64,000 nucleotides of DNA, from NCBI RefSeq assembly GCF_024347315.1, contig NZ_AP025460.1:2294001-2358000 (forward strand), given 5' to 3'. Every line of letters starts with the position of its first letter. Positions within the stretch are counted from its first letter, which is position 1. Made by a program: the position numbers and the translations under genes. Under the pieces are notes generated by a model. It was not told the DNA's origin. It saw only the letters and a list, made by a program, of their open reading frames with translations, and did not search any database. Below, piece after piece: positions 58,811 to 64,000 of this stretch. Origin of the DNA: Vibrio atlanticus. GTDB taxonomy: Bacteria; Pseudomonadota; Gammaproteobacteria; Enterobacterales; Vibrionaceae.

Positions 58811-59767
58811 CTAACGAGTGCAATAGGCTTCCCACAAACGCGCTGCCTTTGAGTAAGCTTCAGCCTTATCGTGCGTTTCTGCGAATAAAATCGCCGTCAT
58901 ACTATCCACAACACTATTCGCCATCAGCTCCATCTCATCTTCCGGTGTACCCAGTACACATTCAGAAGGTAGAGGCAGCTCAGCATTCATCGTGCCTTCC
59001 CAGTAGAAAGATTCCACCTTTTCAGGAGAACTCATCCAGACAGTTTGGCTTACCTTGGGGTTGTATTCTGATTCGCCATTCATGCCTTTAAATGAAATCA
59101 CCGAGTGGGATTTATTGCCAATCACATGCTCAACTTCTGCATGAAGCTGTGGGAATCCAGGGTGAAAGCTGCCACGCAAGCCTAAACGTCCACCACCAGG
59201 GTTCAATGCACGAACAACGGTATTAATCGGAGTTCTCAGTCCATAACGATGTTTCCAACCAATCATAGTTTGAGCTTGTGGGGCGAAGTTCGCCAAAGGC
59301 AAGTAAGCAATACCATCGGCTTCTAGAATCTGCTTTGCGTCTTGCGGATCTTGCGCGCTGCGAACGCCGACACATTCTAAATGCGTTTCGGCATGCGTAC
59401 GACCACTGGGTTTGTCCATGTAGCCATGCATTAATACTTTATAGCCGTTGTCAGCTAGAATTTTTGCTGCCAACAGGTTCCAAGGCTTTCCACTGGCGTT
59501 ATCGTTACGCTTACCTGCATAACACGGCCAATCGATATCAGCACCTAAGTCTGGCACTCGAGATTGAAACGCTTTTACAAAGCCTGCGATTTCTTCATTG
59601 GTTTCATTCTGCACACGAATCAACATCAGTAGCATAGCCATTTGGTCGTCACCGACCTCTCCGCTTAAATACTCATCCATGATACGGTAGGCTTGTTCGA
59701 ACGACAAAGGCTTACGACCTCTTTCCCCTCGTCCAACTGTACGAATACACTCTAAAATACTACTCAT
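58811..59767 (-). CDS. TrpD2-like (YbiB-type) glycosyl transferase family protein
   Basis: The protein has the fold and order of anthranilate phosphoribosyltransferase: an N-terminal helical domain (SFEQAYRIMDEYLSGEVGDDQMAMLLMLIRV in parts) and an alpha/beta domain. The catalytic glycine-rich loop of true TrpD (GTGGD) is not present; the equivalent region reads YAGKRNDNASGKPW, so it is not the tryptophan enzyme. It fits the TrpD2/YbiB group, some of which bind nucleic acid. I use the ATG at 59767 (318 residues), with GGAAGAG 12 bases upstream; an in-frame TTG ten codons earlier is possible. It is divergent from a TetR regulator. Confidence 0.75.
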   Translation of the reverse strand: MSSILECIRTVGRGERGRKPLSFEQAYRIMDEYLSGEVGDDQMAMLLMLIRVQNETNEEIAGFVKAFQSRVPDLGADIDWPCYAGKRNDNASGKPWNLLAAKILADNGYKVLMHGYMDKPSGRTHAETHLECVGVRSAQDPQDAKQILEADGIAYLPLANFAPQAQTMIGWKHRYGLRTPINTVVRALNPGGGRLGLRGSFHPGFPQLHAEVEHVIGNKSHSVISFKGMNGESEYNPKVSQTVWMSSPEKVESFYWEGTMNAELPLPSECVLGTPEDEMELMANSVVDSMTAILFAETHDKAEAYSKAARLWEAYCTR

Positions 59768-59872
59768 TGATTGTTTATTCTCTTCCGTTGATATCAATAA
59801 AATTCGAATACGTTTTCGATTCTATGACACCCGCAGTGCATTGCAAAGCGATTCAGGTGCTAGCGTGCTAAT

Positions 59873-59892
59873 TACCAATACACTGATTGGTA
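59873..59892. promoter_or_regulatory. Operator-like dyad between the TrpD2-like gene and tetR
   Basis: TACCAAT-N6-ATTGGTA (59873-59892) is a perfect 7-base inverted repeat in the divergent region, about 73 bases ahead of the regulator's likely start. It is a good candidate site for the adjacent TetR-family protein. Confidence 0.5.
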
Positions 59893-59964
59893 TTCTAAAA
59901 GTAAACTTACTGGTGTAAAATTAGAGTATGCAATGCTAACCGCGACATATTGAGTAATATCCAG

Positions 59965-60573
59965 ATGACGGTAAAAAAAACACTAAGCCAAAGAAAACGC
60001 GAATCTATCGTGGCCGCTGCCATCGCAGAGTTTACCGAGCATGGCTATAAAGCCACCAGCATGGATAAAATATCGAGCCGCGCGGAAGTATCAAAGCGCA
60101 CGGTTTACAATCACTTTGCGAGTAAAGAACTGCTACTGGATGAGATTTTAGACAGCATTTGGAGCAAAACACTCGCAGCGACTCAGTTCCCCTATCAAGC
60201 CGAACAACCGCTAGATGAACAACTTACCTCTATAGCCAACCAAGAACTTGAGCTTCTCGAGTCTGAAGGTTTCATCGACTTATCTCGCGTACTGTTCTCT
60301 GAATATTTTCATAACGCAGAACTCGCGCATCAAGCGATGGAAAAATATTCTCAAGCAGAAAGCGGCCTGACGACTTGGATAAAAGCGGCATTGGCTGATG
60401 GTCGTTTGGTTGAACTCGACCCATTGTTTGCATCCACTCAGTTTATCGCCCTGCTGAAATCTTTTGCATTTTGGCCACAGATCATTGGTCACGCGCCCTC
60501 TCCGGATAAGCAGCACAAACAAATAATCATTAATTCCAGCGTCGAGATGTTCCTTAAACAGTACCAAGCTTAA
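59965..60573 (+). CDS. TetR/AcrR-family transcriptional regulator
   Basis: The protein has the TetR helix-turn-helix at about residues 25-50 (TSMDKISSRAEVSKRTVYNHFASKELL in parts) and an all-helical ligand domain of the AefR-like type. I use the ATG at 59965 (202 residues); a TTG five codons earlier is open, and neither start has a clear ribosome site. A dyad in the divergent region may be its operator, which would link it to the TrpD2-like gene. Alternatively it may govern the downstream small secreted protein and DsbA. Ligand unknown. Confidence 0.85.
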   Translation: MTVKKTLSQRKRESIVAAAIAEFTEHGYKATSMDKISSRAEVSKRTVYNHFASKELLLDEILDSIWSKTLAATQFPYQAEQPLDEQLTSIANQELELLESEGFIDLSRVLFSEYFHNAELAHQAMEKYSQAESGLTTWIKAALADGRLVELDPLFASTQFIALLKSFAFWPQIIGHAPSPDKQHKQIIINSSVEMFLKQYQA

Positions 60574-60722
60574 TAAAAGTTGAGCTCTGCTAAGTTTTGT
60601 TGGGTTTAATTAGAGATGCGTAAACGAGTGATGTATCATGCGCTCGTTTCACGCTTTCTTGTTTAGCGGTTGCAGAATGTGATTCATACCAACCTTAGTT
60701 CGGACACAAAGACCAATATTTC

Positions 60723-61082
60723 ATGCCAAAGTTGATAAGCAAAATTTGGGTACATGCTTTTATGCTATTCGCTATGTTAGTGGCCACCATCAGTGTGGAC
60801 AGTATCGCGAACGCCAATGCTATGCAGGTAACTCAAAATCTATCAACCTTATCGCAGAAAACCGATCTCTCGTTCGACACCAGTGACTCATTCCCATATT
60901 CCAGCGCGCAACCCAATGTAGAACACCACTGCTGTGGCTCTGTATGCTTACTTAAAATGCCACCGTTGATTGTGTCAGAGTCTTTTGATACCCAAATTGG
61001 TTCATTGGCTTTGATCGAGAAAGAGCCTTCACACAAGGCAATCATGTCGCCACAAGCTCCTTATCGCCCTCCTATTTCTTAA
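60723..61082 (+). CDS. Small secreted Cys/His-motif protein, unknown
   Basis: The 119-residue product has a signal-peptide-like N-terminus (hydrophobic about residues 9-24, possible cleavage after ANANA) and a compact motif EHHCCGSVC (His68, His69, Cys70, Cys71, Cys75) that looks suited to metal binding or disulphide formation. It ends APYRPPIS. I do not recognise a named family, although short proteins with HCCGxxC and a C-terminal RPP occur near metal-related genes. No good ribosome site is seen. It lies 149 bases behind tetR and 91 bases ahead of dsbA. Confidence 0.6.
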   Translation: MPKLISKIWVHAFMLFAMLVATISVDSIANANAMQVTQNLSTLSQKTDLSFDTSDSFPYSSAQPNVEHHCCGSVCLLKMPPLIVSESFDTQIGSLALIEKEPSHKAIMSPQAPYRPPIS

Positions 61083-61173
61083 TTGTTTGTCCCTGTTTGG
61101 CAACGCTTGCCAACGTATTACTAATACAGCTCTATCGCTGTAAACAATGACATCCAAATTTAGGAAATAACAC

Positions 61174-61773
61174 ATGAAAAAGCTATTTAGCCTATTCGCA
61201 GCTCTGATCATGAGCGCTTCAATTAATGCCGCTCAGTTTGAAGAAGGTACTCACTACAAGATCCTCGACGTAGCGAAAGCAGATAAACCCGTCGTTACCG
61301 AGTTCTTCTCGTTTTACTGCCCTCATTGCTACAAATTTGAAGGCGTCATTGAGTTCCTTAAACAAGATCTACCAGAGTCAGCAAGCTTTCAAAAAGTGCA
61401 CGTAGTGTTTATGGGCAACGACATGGCTGTGCCTATGGCAAAAGCTTACGCGACCATGATTGCACTCGACGCTGAAGACAATATGGTTCCAGCAATGTTC
61501 GCCAAAATTCACGAGAAGCAACAGACTCCAAGAAACGAAGCGGAACTGCGCCAGATCTTCATTGATAACGGTATCGATGCGAAGAAGTTTGATGCGGCCT
61601 ACAACGGTTTCGCAGTTAACTCAATGCAGAAGCGTTTTGATAAGCAGTTTGATGCGAGCACATTAACTGGCGTTCCAGGCGTATTAGTTAACAACAAATA
61701 CATCGTAAAACCGGATCAAATCAAGAGCTACGAAGAGTACAACCAGCTGGTAAATTACCTTCTAACGCTTTAA
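61174..61773 (+). CDS. dsbA: Thiol:disulphide oxidoreductase DsbA (probably a paralogue)
   Basis: DsbA introduces disulphides into periplasmic proteins. The 199-residue protein has a signal peptide (cleavage before AQFEEG), the active site FYCPHCYKF (Cys49-Pro-His-Cys52), the helical insert [20 protein letters not shown], and the cis-Pro loop LTGVPGVLV. It is close to V. cholerae TcpG/DsbA, but its neighbours here are not those of the main vibrio dsbA, so it may be a second copy. AGGAAA precedes the ATG. A small secreted cysteine protein lies just ahead and could be a client. Confidence 0.88.
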   Translation: MKKLFSLFAALIMSASINAAQFEEGTHYKILDVAKADKPVVTEFFSFYCPHCYKFEGVIEFLKQDLPESASFQKVHVVFMGNDMAVPMAKAYATMIALDAEDNMVPAMFAKIHEKQQTPRNEAELRQIFIDNGIDAKKFDAAYNGFAVNSMQKRFDKQFDASTLTGVPGVLVNNKYIVKPDQIKSYEEYNQLVNYLLTL

Positions 61774-61800
61774 TCAAAAGCAATAATCTTTAAAACCTCA

Positions 61801-61830
61801 AAAGCCAGCGACCTGTTCGTTGGCTTTCTT
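61801..61830 (+). terminator. Terminator of dsbA
   Basis: AAAGCCAGCGA (61801-61811) and TCGTTGGCTTT (61817-61827) pair with one G-T wobble around a 5-base loop, then TCTTG. Confidence 0.75.
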
Positions 61831-62010
61831 GTCTATACAAGTGAAGTGAGCGCGCAACGCACGCTCGAAGATCATTCAGATCGCCCTTGAATACACGTCA
61901 GAATCACTGTTCACTGGCATCCGTCGTTATTTCTCATATACTGCACCCTATTACGTCATCCACTACTCTGTAGTACTCAAAATATTAGTACTCGAACATT
62001 GGGCACCTTT

Positions 62011-62505
62011 ATGATTATTCTGACCACTAACTTTGGCGACATCGAAATTGAACTTAACCTTGAGAAAGCGCCAGTAAGTTCAAAAAACTTCCTTAGATAC
62101 TGCCAAGAAGGCTTCTATGAAGGCACCACATTTCACCGTGTAATTGAGGGTTTCATGATTCAAGGTGGTGGACACACTATAGACATGACAGAGAAGCCAA
62201 CACACGCACCTATCGTCAATGAAGCAAATCGTGGACTAAAGAACGTGATTGGCTCAGTGGCAATGGCTCGTACAGACGCACCACACTCAGCAACGGCGCA
62301 GTTCTTTATCAACCTTGACGACAATGATTTCCTTGACCATACCGCGACCAGCAACGCAGGTTGGGGTTACGCAGTGTTTGGCAAAGTATCGGCAGGCATG
62401 GACGTGGTCAACAAGATTGCTGTCGCTCCAACGACCACTCGCTGGGGACACGAAGATGTACCTTGCGAAGATATTATGATCACCAAGGTCACGATTCGCG
62501 ATTAA
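62011..62505 (+). CDS. ppiB: Peptidyl-prolyl cis-trans isomerase B (cytoplasmic cyclophilin)
   Basis: PpiB speeds proline isomerisation in the cytoplasm. The cyclophilin core is intact: [13 protein letters not shown] with the catalytic Arg, [18 protein letters not shown], and [18 protein letters not shown]. There is no signal peptide. I use the ATG at 62011 (164 residues, same as E. coli PpiB) rather than a TTG four codons earlier. Confidence 0.94.
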   Translation: MIILTTNFGDIEIELNLEKAPVSSKNFLRYCQEGFYEGTTFHRVIEGFMIQGGGHTIDMTEKPTHAPIVNEANRGLKNVIGSVAMARTDAPHSATAQFFINLDDNDFLDHTATSNAGWGYAVFGKVSAGMDVVNKIAVAPTTTRWGHEDVPCEDIMITKVTIRD

Positions 62506-62578
62506 TTCAAAATTAGCAGTCAATTCGCTTTTTTATCAAATAACGAAGCAATGTTGGTGCTAATTGCATCGGTATTAG

Positions 62579-62610
62579 TTACGATGACAATAGTTGTAAT
62601 GTCATCGTAA
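62579..62610. promoter_or_regulatory. Operator-like dyad ahead of marR
   Basis: TTACGATGACA (62579-62589) and TGTCATCGTAA (62600-62610) form a perfect 11-base inverted repeat with a 10-base centre; a second small palindrome, ACAATAGTTGT, overlaps the left arm. It ends 17 bases ahead of the MarR gene. No T run follows, so it is an operator rather than a terminator of ppiB. Confidence 0.7.
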
Positions 62611-62627
62611 GAATTAGGTACTGACGG

Positions 62628-63056
62628 ATGTCACAAGAATTTGATAGGCAAAATAGCTTTGGTTGGATGATCAACGTGATCGCCAATAAAGCGAGCAAAG
62701 ATTTCGACACAGAATTGAAAGAACATGGCTTAACCATTGCGCTCTGGCCAACCTTGATGTGCCTATGGGAAGAGGAAGGTATTACTCAGCGTGATATCGC
62801 GGCAAAGTCCAAAGTCGAGAATTCAACGACGACTCGCACACTAGACAAGCTAGAAAAGCTTGAGCTGGTTGAACGCAGAGCCGATCCAAACAGTCGTCGT
62901 TCTTTCAGAATCTACTTAACGGAAAAAGGGAAAGCACTCGAAGAACAGTTGATTCCAATCCCTACTCGTTTAAACAAAGAACTGATGAATGAGTTGGACG
63001 CTGAAGAACAACAGCAGATGATCAAGCTACTTCAAAAGATGGTCGCAGCAATCTGA
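62628..63056 (+). CDS. MarR-family transcriptional regulator
   Basis: The 142-residue protein shows the MarR winged helix: GITQRDIAAKSKVENSTTTRTLDKLEKLELVERR (about residues 52-85, in parts) and the wing ADPNSRRSFRIYLTEKGK. The conserved Asp-x-Arg of the wing (DPNSRR) is present. The strong dyad just upstream suggests autorepression. The EamA transporter downstream is convergent, so it is not in the same operon but could still be a target. Ligand unknown. Confidence 0.9.
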   Translation: MSQEFDRQNSFGWMINVIANKASKDFDTELKEHGLTIALWPTLMCLWEEEGITQRDIAAKSKVENSTTTRTLDKLEKLELVERRADPNSRRSFRIYLTEKGKALEEQLIPIPTRLNKELMNELDAEEQQQMIKLLQKMVAAI

Positions 63057-63125
63057 TCTTACTGTGACCGGAGCTTACTGCTAGTACATGCTTAATGAGC
63101 TATAAACATGCGCTAACAACCAACG

Positions 63126-63157
63126 AGCACTCGGCCTTGCGCCGAGTGTTTTATTTT
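63126..63157 (+). terminator. Terminator of marR
   Basis: CACTCGGC (63128-63135) and GCCGAGTG (63141-63148) around CTTGC, then TTTTATTTT. The T run overlaps the last codon and stop of the convergent EamA gene. Confidence 0.88.
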
Positions 63158-63999
63158 CGTCTCGACCATTTGATATAACAAAATAACGAACCAATAATTA
63201 CCGCTCCGCCTAGTAGCTTTTGCATCTCAACCGTTTCTCCCAACACGCTGACACTCAATAACAATGTCCACACCGGCTCAAGAATCATGATCAATGCCGC
63301 CACTTCCATGTTCACGGAGTGCTGACCGACAGTTTGCAATAAGTAACGGATCGATGTCGCGACAACCGCTGAGACGATAAACCAGAATATTAAGGTTTGA
63401 GTTATTTCAAACTCTGGTTGAGTGGTCATCGAAGCAAACGCTAACCCACTAACACCCACCACAAAAAGCTGAACGCAAATTGAAGCTATAGGTTTGATAT
63501 TAGTAATCACTCGCTTATTCATGACAAAGTGAACCGAAAGCAACATCGATGCTAATAGGAAATAGATCTGACTCTGCTCAACATGCCAGCCGTTAGTTAG
63601 GGTCAGTAGCAACATACCGATAATCGCAATTGGAAATGACATCCAAAAGGCGCGATTAGGCTTAACTCGAAATATAATCCAAGAGACAAACGGCGCGATG
63701 ATCATGGCTAAGCTCATGATAAACGCTCCTTCCGACAAACTTTCCGTCATCGATACCGCAAATACCCATACTTGCAATGAAGCTGACAGCAACAAGCCAA
63801 CGCCGCAAAGAGAAAGTATCTGCTTAAGCGAAAGCTTACGAATGTGATGAATACAAAATGGCAAAAGAATCAAACTCGCGACGAAGAATCGCACACCAAT
63901 GAACACTGGCCCAGGCATTTCTAACACCACCAGCTTAGATGCAATCCATCCAATCCCAGCTAACAGGGTAGCAAATAGGAGATAAAGCTCTCCGCGCAT
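63151..63999 (-). CDS. EamA-family (DMT) drug/metabolite transporter
   Basis: The 282-residue protein has ten hydrophobic segments in two EamA repeats, typical of DMT exporters; the N-terminal repeat begins ELYLLFATLLAGIGWIASKLVV and the second ends SVSVLGETVEMQKLLGGAVIIGS, with the E-P-x-x family motif ILEPVWTLLLS. The ATG lies one base from the window edge and gives a plausible N-terminus, so the gene is probably complete, but a longer start outside the window cannot be excluded. Substrate unknown. Confidence 0.85.
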   Translation of the reverse strand: MRGELYLLFATLLAGIGWIASKLVVLEMPGPVFIGVRFFVASLILLPFCIHHIRKLSLKQILSLCGVGLLLSASLQVWVFAVSMTESLSEGAFIMSLAMIIAPFVSWIIFRVKPNRAFWMSFPIAIIGMLLLTLTNGWHVEQSQIYFLLASMLLSVHFVMNKRVITNIKPIASICVQLFVVGVSGLAFASMTTQPEFEITQTLIFWFIVSAVVATSIRYLLQTVGQHSVNMEVAALIMILEPVWTLLLSVSVLGETVEMQKLLGGAVIIGSLFCYIKWSRRK

Positions 64000-64000
64000 C

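Noticed and set aside
58811..59767. Anthranilate phosphoribosyltransferase TrpD for tryptophan synthesis
   Set aside because: The catalytic glycine loop of TrpD is missing and no trp gene is adjacent; a TrpD2-like role fits better.
62579..62610. Terminator for ppiB
   Set aside because: The inverted repeat has no T run after it, is 74 bases behind ppiB and lies just ahead of a MarR gene, so an operator is more likely.

Overview
The window is ordinary chromosomal backbone of a marine gammaproteobacterium, almost certainly a Vibrio and probably of the Splendidus clade. The evidence is the gene order (lrp-ftsK-lolA-rarA-serS; cmk-rpsA-ihfB-lapAB-pyrF; comEC-msbA-lpxK-trm112-kdsB; lolCDE-PilZ-mfd-csiV; ndh-ycfP-thiK-lpoB-ycfL-hinT), the presence of csiV and of a DUF1887 protein very like V. 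cholerae VC1899, and the moderate GC content. Genus is inferred from protein resemblance and synteny; no database search was run.

Layout. 1-4600: biotin operon bioBFCD, divergent from bioA, with a BirA-type dyad between them. 5054-6721: an orphan response regulator with TPR-like helices. 6832-14169: serS, rarA, lolA, ftsK and lrp on the minus strand. 14326-19951: ald, a methyltransferase, cysB, a membrane-anchored coiled protein and miaE. 20058-25329: pyrF, lapB, lapA, ihfB, rpsA with its leader, and cmk. 25608-31646: kdsB, a Trm112-like zinc ribbon, lpxK, msbA and comEC, tightly packed. 31664-43873: a DUF2062 protein, lolCDE, PilZ protein, mfd, csiV, a GNAT acetyltransferase, ndh and ycfP. 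43970-48442: thiK, three consecutive lipoprotein genes and hinT. 48718-52072: a chemoreceptor and the DUF1887 CARF-nuclease. 52383-58052: udp, a ZntA-like zinc/cadmium ATPase with a MerR-type promoter, a MATE pump and a CBS-pair protein. 58339-63999: a small orphan ORF, a TrpD2-like protein divergent from a TetR regulator, a small secreted Cys/His protein, a second-type DsbA, ppiB, an autoregulated MarR and an EamA transporter.

Much of the window serves the cell envelope: LolA and LolCDE (lipoprotein sorting), MsbA, LpxK, KdsB and LapAB (lipopolysaccharide), CsiV and LpoB (peptidoglycan synthase regulation), FtsK (division and chromosome segregation). Most units end in clear rho-independent hairpins, many shared by convergent genes. 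No tRNA, rRNA, CRISPR array, prophage or integron was seen.

The least explained parts are: the CARF plus PD-(D/E)XK protein with no CRISPR system nearby and an altered ligand-loop motif; two copies of a non-coding repeat, one with terminal inverted repeats, whose hairpin stems differ by compensating changes; several decayed short tandem repeats at gene ends (behind lpoB, in front of thiK, before the udp terminator); and a small secreted cysteine protein beside a DsbA paralogue.
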